From Paraburkholderia susongensis (GTDB lineage Bacteria; Pseudomonadota; Gammaproteobacteria; Burkholderiales; Burkholderiaceae): a stretch of 64,000 nucleotides of DNA. The notes under the pieces are model-generated. The model worked only from the letters and a program-made list of their open reading frames with translations. It was not told where the DNA came from and ran no database searches. The stretch lies in contig NZ_FXAT01000012.1 in NCBI RefSeq assembly GCF_900177725.1, forward strand, positions 124,001 through 188,000, given 5' to 3'. Shown piece by piece: positions 35,462-44,452 of the stretch. Each line of letters begins with the position of its first letter. The stretch's first letter is position 1. The position numbers and the translations under genes were made by a program.

Positions 35462-36514
35462 ATGAGCACGACTTATGCCTATGCCGCGACCGACGCCACC
35501 GCGCCGCTCGCCCCGTTCGACATCCAGCGCCGCGCCCCGCGTGCCCATGACGTGCAGATGGAAGTCCTGTTCTGCGGCGTGTGTCATTCCGATTTGCATC
35601 AGGCACGCAATGAATGGCAAAACACCGTGTTTCCGGTGGTGCCGGGCCATGAGATCGTCGGCCGCGTGACGGCGGTCGGCTCGAACGTGACGAAGTTCAA
35701 GCCCGGCGATCTCGTCGGCGTCGGCTGTCTGGTCGACTCGTGCCGCACCTGTGCGAGTTGCGCGGAAGGTCTCGAACAGTATTGCGAGAACGGTTTTGTC
35801 GGCACGTACAACGGCGTCGATCGCGTCGACGGCCAGATCACGTACGGCGGCTATTCCACGCAACTCGTCGTCGACGAGGCGTTCACGCTGCGCGTGCCGG
35901 ACAATCTCGACCCCGCCGGCGTCGCGCCGCTGCTGTGCGCGGGCATCACCACGTATTCGCCGCTGCGCACGTGGGGCGCGGGTCCGGGCAAGAAGGTCGG
36001 CATCGTCGGCCTCGGCGGTCTCGGTCATATGGGCGTGAAGCTTGCGCGCGCCATGGGTGCGCACGTCGTGTTGTTTACGACGTCGCCGTCGAAGATCGAG
36101 GATGCCAAGCGGCTCGGCGCGCACGAAGTGGTGATTTCGAAGAATCCGCAGGAGATGGAAGCGCATCTGAACAGCTTCGATTTCATTCTCAACACCGTGG
36201 CTGCGCAGCATGATCTGAATCCGTTTCTGAACCTGCTCAAGCGGGACGGCACGATGACGCTGGTCGGTGCGCCGGAGCACGATCATCCGTCGCCGCAGGT
36301 CTTCAATCTGATCCTGAAGCGGCGGCGCCTCGCGGGGTCGTTGATTGGCGGTATTGCGGAGACGCAGGAAATGCTGGACTTTTGTGGTCAGCATGGCATT
36401 ACTTCTGATATTGAAATTATTCCGATGCAGAAGATTAATGAGGCTTATGAGAGGATGCTCAGGAGCGATGTCAAATATCGGTTTGTGATTGATCTGGATT
36501 CTTTGAGGAAGTAG
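35462..36514 (+). CDS. Zinc-dependent alcohol dehydrogenase / aldehyde reductase (YahK/CAD family)
   Basis: NADP(H)-dependent cytoplasmic enzyme of 350 residues. GGAG precedes the ATG at 35462. Catalytic zinc ligands are in GVCHSDLHQAR (Cys) and PGHEIVGRV (His, Glu); the structural zinc site is CLVDSCRTCASCAEGLEQYC. The Rossmann motif is GIVGLGGLGHMGVKLA. The product most resembles YahK and cinnamyl alcohol dehydrogenase-type aldehyde reductases. The last 50 codons are clearly AT-richer than the rest of the gene, just before the long inverted-repeat element. The divergent AraC gene is the likely regulator. Confidence 0.92.
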   Translation: MSTTYAYAATDATAPLAPFDIQRRAPRAHDVQMEVLFCGVCHSDLHQARNEWQNTVFPVVPGHEIVGRVTAVGSNVTKFKPGDLVGVGCLVDSCRTCASCAEGLEQYCENGFVGTYNGVDRVDGQITYGGYSTQLVVDEAFTLRVPDNLDPAGVAPLLCAGITTYSPLRTWGAGPGKKVGIVGLGGLGHMGVKLARAMGAHVVLFTTSPSKIEDAKRLGAHEVVISKNPQEMEAHLNSFDFILNTVAAQHDLNPFLNLLKRDGTMTLVGAPEHDHPSPQVFNLILKRRRLAGSLIGGIAETQEMLDFCGQHGITSDIEIIPMQKINEAYERMLRSDVKYRFVIDLDSLRK

Positions 36515-36685
36515 CTGGGTTTTTTTGCCCGCGCGGCGCGGTTTGGGTTTTTGATGCCTGTGGCCGTGCGGGTTTTATGGTTGTTATTTTTTGCCTTTGG
36601 TTTTGTTTTTTTCTTTGTTCATGCGGCGTTGGCCTTTCCTTGCTTTCTTATCGGTCTATTAGCGTTGCCCCTGTGCGGGGCGGCA

Positions 36686-36717
36686 CCTACTTTCTTTGCG
36701 GCTGCAAAGAAAGTAGG
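36686..36717. repeat. 14-bp-stem hairpin inside the left arm
   Basis: CCTACTTTCTTTGC and GCAAAGAAAGTAGG are perfect complements around GGCT. The same hairpin occurs in the right arm at 37110-37141 with the loop AGCC. It is a self-complementary unit nested within the larger inverted repeat. Confidence 0.85.
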
Positions 36718-37109
36718 CAAAGAAAGCAGCTTCACACCGCCAGTTCTTAAGCGGGGCCCCTGGCTTGGAGGAGGCAGTGGTGCATCTGGAATCTGTGCCC
36801 CCGCACATTGCACGCTGGTGACAAAGCCATCATCCGCTCCCACTCCGCACTACGTGCGTCGCGGACGGGTCTGCAGGGGAAACCCGTGGGGCGAGCCTTG
36901 GTCCGTGGGGGCCATCGGCTTCGCCTCGGCGAGGTGCCGAAAAAACTGACGGTTTTTGAACAGGGGTTCGGCGCGCGCAGCGCCGCCGGAAGAATGACTG
37001 CCTTGTCACTCACGGCAAATGCGCGAGGAGACAGATTCCAGATGCACCACTATCCCCTCCGAGCCAGGGGACCCGCTTAAGAATTGGCGGTGTGAAGCTG
37101 CTTTCTTTG

Positions 37110-37141
37110 CCTACTTTCTTTGCAGCCGCAAAGAAAGTAGG
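37110..37141. repeat. 14-bp-stem hairpin inside the right arm
   Basis: This is the counterpart of the hairpin at 36686-36717, with the same stem and the complementary loop. Its position relative to the arm ends is conserved. Confidence 0.85.
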
Positions 37142-37300
37142 TGCCGCCCCGCACAGGGGCAACGCTAATAAACCAATAAGAAATCAAGGAAAGGCCAACA
37201 CCGCACGAACAAAGAAAACAAGGAAAAACCAACACCACAAGAACACAGAAAAAAAACCACCCGCGAATGCAAAAAAACCACTTTTACTGGAGCATGCCCC

Positions 37301-38257
37301 GTGATTGACAGAATAACTGCAATGCGCACATTCATCCGAATCGTGGACACCAACAGCTTCACCCGCGCAGCGGAGTCATTGAACATCCCACGCGCGACGG
37401 CGACCACCATCGTCCAGAACCTGGAAGCACTGCTAGGCACCGCACTACTCGTGCGCACGACACGCCGCCTAAGCGTGACGCCGGAAGGCGCTGCCTATTA
37501 CGAACGCTGCGCCCAAATCCTCGCCGACATCGACGAGATGGAAGCCAGCATCCGTCACTCAATCGACAACCTGACCGGCCGCCTACGCATCGAAATGCCA
37601 AACGCCGTCGCAACCGCCATCGTGCTGCCCGCCCTCGACGAGTTTCACGCGCTCTACCCGAATCTCGATCTCGCGATCGGCGTGAGCAATCGCACCATCG
37701 ATCTGGTATCCGAAGCAATCGATTGCAGCATCCAGCTCGGCGAATTGCCGGACTCGAACCTCGTCGCGCGGCAACTCGGCACGCTCGAACACGTGACCTG
37801 CGCGAGTCCGGCCTACCTGGCCCGCCACGGCGCGCCCGTCGATCTCGACGATCTGCGCGCGCACGTCGCGGTCAACTGCGTGTCGCCGCATAACGGCCGC
37901 GAATGCGATTTCGATTTCGAAGTGGATGGCGAAGCGCTCAGCGTCAAGCTCAAAGGCTTCGTCAAGGTCAGCGACGAACAGGCCTATCTGACCTGCGGTC
38001 TGCAAGACCTCGGCCTGATCCAGCCCGCGCGGGTCGCCGCGCAGCCCTACCTCGATTCGGGGCTGCTGCGCGAAGTGCTGCCGCAATGGAAACCGGTGCC
38101 GATGCCGGTCTCGGTCGCGTACGTGAAAAACCGCCGCGTGTCGCCACGCGTGCGCGCCTTCGTCGACTGGCTCGCGGAGCTGTTCGAAAAGACCGGGCAT
38201 GTCGAGCAGGATCTGTCGCGCGTGCGTCAGTTGCTACGCGGCCTGCATCCCGCATGA
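37301..38257 (+). CDS. LysR-family transcriptional regulator
   Basis: Regulator of 318 residues. The GTG at 37301 has GGAG upstream; an in-frame ATG at 37322 is an alternative. The N-terminal helix-turn-helix reads MRTFIRIVDTNSFTRAAESL, then NIPRATATTIVQNLEALLGT. The co-inducer domain starts near residue 90 (GRLRIEMPNAVATAIVLPAL). It belongs to the subgroup that begins with ITAMRTFIRIVD and often controls adjacent dehydrogenases. It is not divergent from a structural gene here, so the target is unclear. Its first codons are AT-richer than the rest, next to the repeat element. Confidence 0.92.
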   Translation: MIDRITAMRTFIRIVDTNSFTRAAESLNIPRATATTIVQNLEALLGTALLVRTTRRLSVTPEGAAYYERCAQILADIDEMEASIRHSIDNLTGRLRIEMPNAVATAIVLPALDEFHALYPNLDLAIGVSNRTIDLVSEAIDCSIQLGELPDSNLVARQLGTLEHVTCASPAYLARHGAPVDLDDLRAHVAVNCVSPHNGRECDFDFEVDGEALSVKLKGFVKVSDEQAYLTCGLQDLGLIQPARVAAQPYLDSGLLREVLPQWKPVPMPVSVAYVKNRRVSPRVRAFVDWLAELFEKTGHVEQDLSRVRQLLRGLHPA

Positions 38258-38348
38258 AGCGGGAGCATGCGCAGCAATGCGCACGCTTGCAGGCGCGCGG
38301 CGCTCCAATGTGCGCCAAAGCGCCCGGCACACGCGCAATATGCGCGTC

Positions 38349-39494
38349 TCAGTCCAGTAGCTTGACCGGCACCGGCCGCGTCAGCAGATCGACATAGAAA
38401 TCGAAAAAGGCCGGATTGTCAAAGCGCTTGACGATCGTCATCTTCTGCAAACCCAGCGGCGGCGAACTCGTATAGCCCGTGGCCTTGCCGTCATTCGCGC
38501 CGAAGCTCGTATCCACGTCCACCCACTCCTCGACGGTCTGCGTCGCGAACGAAGGATGCATCAGATACGCGAGCGTCAGCGTGTCCCAGATGTTCGTCGT
38601 GTAGTTCGGGTTCGTCTCGAAGCCGTTCTTGCCGTCGAAGCCATAGCCGTTGAGCGTCTTGAACAGTTGCGTGATGATGGTCTGCTTCGTCGGATCATGC
38701 GCGACGCGATCGTAAAGCGCCTTGTCCATCTGCACGGTGTCCGTCACGTCGAGCGGAATCACCACCTGTTTGATCGGCAGACGCAGGACCGTTTTCGCCG
38801 CTTCGGGATCGAGCCACCAGTTGAATTCGGCGGTTGCCGTGGTATTGCCGGGCACGTCGATCGCGCCGCCCATGTAGATGATCTGCTTGATCAGCGGCAC
38901 GATCTCGGGATGCTCGCGCGTCGCGAGCGCGATGTTGGTCAGCGGGCCGATGGCGAGTATCGTCACTTCGCCCGGATAGCGCTTCACCGAATCGACGATG
39001 AAATCCACCGCGCTCTCGCTCTGCACCTTCGTGTGCGTGGCGAAACCGTCCGGCGGCGCGACGAGGTCGCTATCCGATTTCGGCTCGGGCGAGTTCCATG
39101 CGCCGAGATAACCGTCGCCGCTGGGGAATTCCTTCAACTCGGCCTGAATCGTCGCGAAGTCGTGCGAGAGCGCGTAATTGGCGCCCGCATACACGCCGAT
39201 CTGCTTTTCGACACCGAGACGTTCGACCGATTTCAGCGCATCGGAGACACCCTGCTTGAGCCATTGATTGCCGGACACGACGGTGATGCCGAGCACTTTC
39301 AGCGAACCCTGCGCCTGCAATTGCGCGGCCATTACGCCGAGCTGGCCGTCGTCGCTGAGCGTGTTGTAGTCGCTATCGATGATGACTTTCGGTGGACCGG
39401 CCGGGGCATTCAGATCACTGCCGCCGCAAGCGCTGAGGTTGAGAACGGTTGCGACGCTTGCTGCCCATGTCAATGCCACGAGAATTCGCCTCAT
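38349..39494 (-). CDS. Lipoprotein nucleoside hydrolase-like protein
   Basis: Predicted periplasmic lipoprotein of 381 residues: signal MRRILVALTWAASVATVLNL with lipobox LSAC and a GGSD start. The fold is that of inosine-uridine nucleoside hydrolases (EVTILAIGPLTNIALATREH, IIYMGGAI, EFNWWLDPEAAKTVLRLP). The calcium-binding opening is unusual: IIDSDYNTLSDDGQLG instead of the common DTDPGxDD, keeping the acidic residues but with a longer spacing. AAGGAG precedes the ATG. It would split nucleosides outside the cytoplasm. It is monocistronic. Confidence 0.86.
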   Translation of the reverse strand: MRRILVALTWAASVATVLNLSACGGSDLNAPAGPPKVIIDSDYNTLSDDGQLGVMAAQLQAQGSLKVLGITVVSGNQWLKQGVSDALKSVERLGVEKQIGVYAGANYALSHDFATIQAELKEFPSGDGYLGAWNSPEPKSDSDLVAPPDGFATHTKVQSESAVDFIVDSVKRYPGEVTILAIGPLTNIALATREHPEIVPLIKQIIYMGGAIDVPGNTTATAEFNWWLDPEAAKTVLRLPIKQVVIPLDVTDTVQMDKALYDRVAHDPTKQTIITQLFKTLNGYGFDGKNGFETNPNYTTNIWDTLTLAYLMHPSFATQTVEEWVDVDTSFGANDGKATGYTSSPPLGLQKMTIVKRFDNPAFFDFYVDLLTRPVPVKLLD

Positions 39495-39666
39495 CGATTA
39501 TCTCCTTTGGAACGCCGCCAGCCGCGCGGACAAGGAGACCTATCATAGGCGTAAACAGGATGAAATCAAATTGTCATGCTGAACGAATCATTCATGGAAT
39601 CGGCTTGCGCCGCCGCAACGTGGCCAGGTTGCCTGGCCGCATTGCGGCACGCCATCCACGATCCGC

Positions 39667-41151
39667 TTACTGCGACTCTTCCTCCGCCCATACCGCGTTT
39701 TCCCGCGTCATCAACGCAGTCGACGCCGCCGGGCCGAAACTGCCCGCCGTATAGGCGCGCGGCCGCTCGCCCGACTTCGCCCATCCGTTGAGAATCGGCT
39801 CGGCCCACGCCCATGCCGCTTCGAGTTCGTCGCGCCGCATGAAGTGCGTGAGGCGCCCGCGGATCACGTCGATCAGCAGCCGCTCGTACGCTTCCGCGCG
39901 GCGCTCGGTGAAGGCCTGCTGCAGATCCAGATTCAGGCTCACCGGCAGCATGTGCATGCCGCTGCCCGGCTCCTTCGCGAGCATCTGCAGCTGGATCGAC
40001 TCTTCCGGCTGCAACTGGATCACGAGACGGTTGCCGTAGTTGCGGCCGCCGCTCGGAATGATCGAGAACGGCAGCTCGGAAAACTCGATGACGATCTCCG
40101 AGAGCTTCTTCTGCATCCGCTTGCCGGTGCGCAGGAAAAACGGCACGTTGGCCCAGCGCCAGTTGTTGATGCGCGCACGCAGCGCGACGAAGGTTTCGGC
40201 GCGGCTGCCCGCCGGCACGTTGTCTTCCTCGAGGTAGCCCTTGACCGCCTCGCCGTCCACCGCGCCCGCGGTGTACTGGCCGCGCACGGTGTCGCGCACG
40301 ATGTCCTCGGGCGTCATCGGCCGCAGCGAGCGCAGCACCTTGAGCTTTTCGTCGCGCACCGCGTCGGGATCGAGCGACACAGGCGGCTCCATTGCGACGA
40401 TGCACAGCAGTTGCAGCAGATGGTTCTGCACCATGTCGCGCAGCGCGCCGGTCTTGTCGTAGAACCCTGCGCGGCTGCCCACGCCGACCGTTTCAGCAAC
40501 CGTGATCTGCACGCTCTTGATGTACGGCGCCTGCCACAGCGGCCCGAAAATCGGATTGCCGAAGCGCAGCACCATCAGGTTCTGCACGGTTTCCTTGCCG
40601 AGATAGTGGTCGATCCGGTAGATCTGCGCTTCGCTGAAATGCTTGCCGACCGCCGTGTTGATTTCCTGCGCGGACGCGAGATCGTGGCCGAGCGGCTTTT
40701 CGAGCACGACGCGCGAATTACCGTCGACGAGCCCCGCCGCCGTCAGGTATTCGCAGATATTCGTGAACAGATCCGGCGAGGTTGCGAGATAGAACACGCG
40801 GCGCACGCCTTCGCGCGAGGCTTCCTTCAGGCGCTGGTAGTCCTCGGGCGTATCGACGTCCATGCGCACGTATTCGAAGAGCGCGAGAAATTTGTCCCAC
40901 GCGGAAGCATCGAACGCCTTCTTCTCGATGAAGGGCTTCGCCTTCTGCTCCATGAATTCGCTGATGTACTCCTCGCGCGACCACGGCTTGCGGCCAATAG
41001 TGAGGATGCGGGTGTCAGGCGGCAGATTGCAGTGCAGATGCGCCATATAGAGCGCGGGCAGCAGCTTGCGGAACGACAGGTCGCCGGTGCCGCCGAAAAT
41101 GATCATGTCGAGCGGCAGTTCGGGTGTGGCGGAAGCTTGTTGGATCGTCAT
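39667..41151 (-). CDS. zwf: Glucose-6-phosphate 1-dehydrogenase
   Basis: First enzyme of the oxidative pentose phosphate and Entner-Doudoroff routes, 494 residues from the ATG at 41151. The NADP motif is IIFGGTGDLSFRKLLPALY. The active-site peptide RIDHYLGKE carries the catalytic His and Lys, preceded by FSEAQIY. RVVLEKPLGHDLASAQEIN is also diagnostic. The C-terminal dimer domain is complete. No pgl or edd gene is next to it here, so it is separate from a classical operon; the neighbouring lipoprotein gene is 170 bases downstream. Confidence 0.96.
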   Translation of the reverse strand: MTIQQASATPELPLDMIIFGGTGDLSFRKLLPALYMAHLHCNLPPDTRILTIGRKPWSREEYISEFMEQKAKPFIEKKAFDASAWDKFLALFEYVRMDVDTPEDYQRLKEASREGVRRVFYLATSPDLFTNICEYLTAAGLVDGNSRVVLEKPLGHDLASAQEINTAVGKHFSEAQIYRIDHYLGKETVQNLMVLRFGNPIFGPLWQAPYIKSVQITVAETVGVGSRAGFYDKTGALRDMVQNHLLQLLCIVAMEPPVSLDPDAVRDEKLKVLRSLRPMTPEDIVRDTVRGQYTAGAVDGEAVKGYLEEDNVPAGSRAETFVALRARINNWRWANVPFFLRTGKRMQKKLSEIVIEFSELPFSIIPSGGRNYGNRLVIQLQPEESIQLQMLAKEPGSGMHMLPVSLNLDLQQAFTERRAEAYERLLIDVIRGRLTHFMRRDELEAAWAWAEPILNGWAKSGERPRAYTAGSFGPAASTALMTRENAVWAEEESQ

Positions 41152-41343
41152 GGCACGGTCGCAGCGTCGTAAGGGAAAAGACATCGATGAAAAATCAGCA
41201 GCCAGCGGGACGAACAGCGCAAGTCCGCGCCGGCGTTTTTTTCCGGCAAACGCCTATGGTGCAACGTTTTGAGATAGTTTGCACGGCAACATCTGCCCCA
41301 GGTTGGCGCAAGATGCCAATCTGGCGCGAAAGCGTCCTGTTTT

Positions 41344-42300
41344 TCAGGGGTTTTTGTGAGCCAAAACCTCGCGCGCGACCCGGCACGCGGCGAGGTCCCA
41401 CGCCGCGCAGCCGACGCTCTTGAACATCACCGGCCCCGTCGGCAATGGTTCGGCATTGCCGAGCACCGCGGCAATGCCGCCGACCCGCGCCCAGTCCACG
41501 CGCGCCTGGATGAAATCTCCGGCCTCGTGCTTCGCGCCAGCCGGATCGTCGACGAACAGCGCGCTGCCCGCGAGCGTGTTCGCGCCGATCTCGACCATCT
41601 CCGGCGTGAACGCGCCGACGCCGATCACGAGCCGTCCGGCGCGCGCCGCCTCGTCATAGACCGGCTGCCGGCTCGTGGTCAGCGCGATCACGACGTCGAC
41701 CGAAGCGGGAATCGCCGCGCCGCCCTGCACGGGTTGCGCGGGTTGTGTAAACGCGCGCAGCTCGCGCACCTTGCCGCGCTGCGCGGCGCAGAACGCTTCG
41801 GCGCGCGCGGGCGCGCTGCCTTGCACCCATACGCGCGCGTCGGGGTAAAGCTCGCCGATCGCCTCGAGATGATTGTGCGCCTGTGTGCCCGTGCCGATCA
41901 GCAGGAATTCGCGCGGCGTGTTTTGCGTGAACGTCGCGACGCCGAGCATCGACATCGCCGCGGTACGGCGGCCCGTCACAGTCGGGCCATCGAGGACGAA
42001 CAGCGTTTCGCCGGTATCGGCGTCGAAGGCCATGACCTGGCCGTGGATCGTCGGCAGATCGCGCGCGCGGTTGCTCGCGCACACGTTGACGAGCTTGTGG
42101 ATCGCGAGATCCGGCGCGGTGGCGGGCATCGACAGCATGATGCCGCTTGCGTTGAGCGGCACGACGAGTCGTTCGGGGCTCGCGATGCGCTCTTGCGCGT
42201 AATCGATGCTCGCGCGTTCGAGCGCGTCGACAAGCGCTGCGTACGGCATCAGCCGCGCGGTGGCGGCGGCGTCGAAGATCTGCGTGGTCGGGCGGGTCAT
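41344..42300 (-). CDS. Ornithine cyclodeaminase / mu-crystallin family protein (probable cyclic imino acid reductase)
   Basis: NAD(P)-dependent enzyme of 318 residues. The fold is shown by VVPLNASGIMLSMPATAPDL, AIHKLVNVCASNRARDLPTI, DGPTVTGRRTAAMSMLG and the Rossmann segment EFLLIGTGTQAHNHLEAIGE. Members include true ornithine cyclodeaminases and delta1-pyrroline/piperideine-2-carboxylate reductases (LhpI/DpkA-like). The second role fits better because an FAD amino-acid-type oxidoreductase, which would make such imines, is two genes upstream in the same run. It is the last gene of that run. Confidence 0.85.
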   Translation of the reverse strand: MTRPTTQIFDAAATARLMPYAALVDALERASIDYAQERIASPERLVVPLNASGIMLSMPATAPDLAIHKLVNVCASNRARDLPTIHGQVMAFDADTGETLFVLDGPTVTGRRTAAMSMLGVATFTQNTPREFLLIGTGTQAHNHLEAIGELYPDARVWVQGSAPARAEAFCAAQRGKVRELRAFTQPAQPVQGGAAIPASVDVVIALTTSRQPVYDEAARAGRLVIGVGAFTPEMVEIGANTLAGSALFVDDPAGAKHEAGDFIQARVDWARVGGIAAVLGNAEPLPTGPVMFKSVGCAAWDLAACRVAREVLAHKNP

Positions 42301-42427
42301 GAGCGGGGCGTTCCAATCCTGGTGAGGGGTTGAGTTCGGCTGCCTGAAGCGGCGCGGGACACGGGAGCGGCGAGTCTCGGCGAGGCCCGTTGCCGGGTCG
42401 TTTGCTCGTGAGCGGTCCGGTGGGCCA

Positions 42428-43051
42428 TCATCGCATGAGCGTCATCCCACGCCCCGCATAGAACCGCGTCATCGTCGCGAACGGCAGATACACGTCGGCC
42501 TGATGCGGCGCGATGCCCGACGGATTGTGAAACCACACGCCGTCGCGATCACGGCCGTGCAGCAGGATGAGATGACCGCCCTGCCGCTGGTTCGGCCGCT
42601 CGGGATAGCGGATTTCGGGGCTCACCGAAACGATCGCGAGCGTCTCGGCATTCAAGCGCGCGGCGATCTCTTCGAGCGAAGCCTGCGGCAGCACGTCGAC
42701 CTCGATGCCGAACGCAGCGCCCGCCCATCGGGCGAACGGCTGGTAGATCAAACCGTCGACGCCGCCGTCCTCGCGCATCCGGTACACGCCGTGCCGCAAG
42801 GCTTCGTCGAGCAGCGCGGCTCGCGGTGCGTGATCGATGCGCCAGTAGTCGAGCGCCGATTCGAGGCACGTGAGCCCGCACAGCCGTCTGGCCCAGAAAC
42901 GGTAGCGCTGCGGATCGGCGAAACCGCTGCGCTGCCAGTGCGGATCGTCGCACGGATCGCATTGCCGCTCGACGATGTCGCGCACCCATTCGGGGCTGCC
43001 CCATTGCGTGTAGTACGGTACGCCGGCGTGGCGCAGTGCGGATTCGGTCAT
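42428..43051 (-). CDS. C39-like cysteine peptidase family protein
   Basis: Soluble protein of 207 residues with papain-like C39 features: Cys58 in RRLCGLTCLESALDYW, His160 in GGHLILLHG, and Asn176 in FHNPSG. The Gln usually found before the catalytic Cys is not obvious. There is no signal peptide and no transporter domain, unlike bacteriocin-processing C39 proteases. An extra CDPC pair lies near residue 31. It sits 60 bases after the FAD oxidoreductase gene and 127 bases before the imine reductase gene, so it probably belongs to the same operon. A substrate-processing or transglutaminase-like role is possible. Confidence 0.75.
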   Translation of the reverse strand: MTESALRHAGVPYYTQWGSPEWVRDIVERQCDPCDDPHWQRSGFADPQRYRFWARRLCGLTCLESALDYWRIDHAPRAALLDEALRHGVYRMREDGGVDGLIYQPFARWAGAAFGIEVDVLPQASLEEIAARLNAETLAIVSVSPEIRYPERPNQRQGGHLILLHGRDRDGVWFHNPSGIAPHQADVYLPFATMTRFYAGRGMTLMR

Positions 43052-43111
43052 GGGTCGTCGCGGTTGTATCGGCGGGTCTCGTGGATGAGGAGAAGTTTTA
43101 CAGCACGGGTT

Positions 43112-44452
43112 TTACAGCATGCTACGCGGCCGCTGCATCGTGCCGTCGAAGAAGCGCTGCAAGCGGAACGCCGACAGATCGAGCGACGGGCTGCCGCCAT
43201 CGTTGATGTCCGCAAGCAGCTTGCCGACGATCGGCCCCATCGCGAAACCATGGCCGCAAAAGCCGGTGGCGATCGTGAGGCCCGGCACCTGCGACGGCGC
43301 ATCGATCACCGGAATGCCATCGGGCAGTACGTCGATCAAACCCGCCCATGCTTCGACCACCTGGGCGTCCTTGAGCACCGGAAACAGCGCGCGCAATTTA
43401 GCGAGCGCGCGCGGCGCGTGGCCCGCGTTCGGCTGCGGCTGCGGATCGCGCGGATACAGCACCCGTTCGGCCTCGGGCACGCCGCCCGGCAAACGCTCGC
43501 GCAGATCGTGCAGACAGGCGCCGTTCAGATGGAAGCTGAACTTTTCGCGCTGCTTCCACAGCTCGGGCAAAAACCATTTGAGCGCGCGGAAATGGCCGAG
43601 CGTCATGTCGACGTCGACCTGCATGTCGTCAGCGAGATTGATCGCGCCGTTCGCGCGCTGCCGAATGCCGAGGCCGTGCCCCCAGAACGTCGACGCGGTA
43701 ATGGCCGGCAGCGGATTGGTGCGCATGCAGGTGCCGCGCACCGCCTGCTGCGGCAACTCGAGGCCGAGCGTTGCGAGCAGCCGCCAGCTGCTCGCCCCCG
43801 CCACGCAGATGAAACGCGAGGTGCGCAGCGTCCCGCGTTCGGTCACGACGCCGCTGATCGCGCCGCCCGCACGCTCGACGCCGATCACACCGCAGCCCTC
43901 GAAAAACAGTGCGCCGGCTTCGGCGGCCCGCGCCGCGAAAGCCGCGGCGACACGGCGCGGTTCGGCCTGGCCGTCGCTCGGCGTGTAGAGGCCGCCGAGC
44001 GCGGGGCCTTGCATGCCGGTCACGATCGCATCGATCTGCCGGCGCTCGAGCGTGCGCGTATCGAGCCCGTGCTGGCGCGCGACGTCCATCCATTGCTGGA
44101 ACGAGACCCAGTCCTCCTCATCGGTCGCGACGTAGAGGCAGCCGCCCTGGCGCCATTCCAGATCGAAATTCAGCTCGCGTTCGAGTTCTTTCCACAACGG
44201 GATGCCCGCCATCATCAGCGGCACCTCGGCGGCTTCGCGGCCCTGCTGGCGCACGAAGCCCCACGCGCGCGACGACTGCTGCCCGGCGATCCGCGACTTG
44301 TCGAGCACCACCACAGAAAGGCCGCGACGCGCCAGATAATAGGCGGCCGCGCAGCCCATGATGCCGGCGCCGGCGATCACGACGTCGGCATGAGTGGGGA
44401 ACGGTTGATCGGCGCGAGTGAAGTTCGAATGCAGCGGGTAAGTGGTGGTCAT
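43112..44452 (-). CDS. FAD-dependent amino acid oxidoreductase (DadA/DAO family)
   Basis: Flavoprotein of 446 residues. The dinucleotide motif is VVIAGAGIMGCAAAYYLARR, followed by VVVLDKSRIAGQQSSRAWGF. The C-terminal signature VEAWAGLIDVLPDGIPVID with GFCGHGFAMGPIVGKLLAD closes the FAD site. Relatives oxidise D-amino acids, sarcosine, hydroxyproline or opines. There is no signal peptide. It is the first gene of a three-gene run with a C39-like peptidase and an imine reductase. The start region is a 14-bp tandem duplication that places a five-codon frame just ahead of the ATG. Confidence 0.9.
   Translation of the reverse strand: MTTTYPLHSNFTRADQPFPTHADVVIAGAGIMGCAAAYYLARRGLSVVVLDKSRIAGQQSSRAWGFVRQQGREAAEVPLMMAGIPLWKELERELNFDLEWRQGGCLYVATDEEDWVSFQQWMDVARQHGLDTRTLERRQIDAIVTGMQGPALGGLYTPSDGQAEPRRVAAAFAARAAEAGALFFEGCGVIGVERAGGAISGVVTERGTLRTSRFICVAGASSWRLLATLGLELPQQAVRGTCMRTNPLPAITASTFWGHGLGIRQRANGAINLADDMQVDVDMTLGHFRALKWFLPELWKQREKFSFHLNGACLHDLRERLPGGVPEAERVLYPRDPQPQPNAGHAPRALAKLRALFPVLKDAQVVEAWAGLIDVLPDGIPVIDAPSQVPGLTIATGFCGHGFAMGPIVGKLLADINDGGSPSLDLSAFRLQRFFDGTMQRPRSML

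Larger units (their letters stand above)
36596..37220. repeat. Long imperfect inverted repeat, arms about 190-200 bp
   Basis: The left arm (about 36596-36796) and right arm (about 37031-37220) are near-identical reverse complements, joined by a roughly 234-base centre in which weaker complementarity continues. Conserved blocks include GCGTTGCCCCTGTGCGGGGC, AAAGAAAGCAGCTTCACACC and GGTGCATCTGGAATCTG. I associate this block with multi-copy intergenic elements of Paraburkholderia genomes. It lacks a transposase, so it could be a non-autonomous (MITE-like) element or a long transcription-terminating structure. Confidence 0.85.
36515..37300. other. 786-base intergenic region occupied by a long inverted-repeat element
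   Basis: The region has no convincing gene. It is low in GC at both flanks (T-rich on the left, A-rich on the right) and is dominated by the inverted repeat described separately. Open frames inside it change with the repeat and carry no family features. The left flank holds a T-rich tract after a GC-rich stretch (36525-36557) that could end transcription of the dehydrogenase gene. Confidence 0.7.

Noticed and set aside
36551..36949. Small protein gene in the repeat region
   Set aside because: It starts in T-rich low-complexity DNA and continues into the inverted repeat; composition and position indicate chance.
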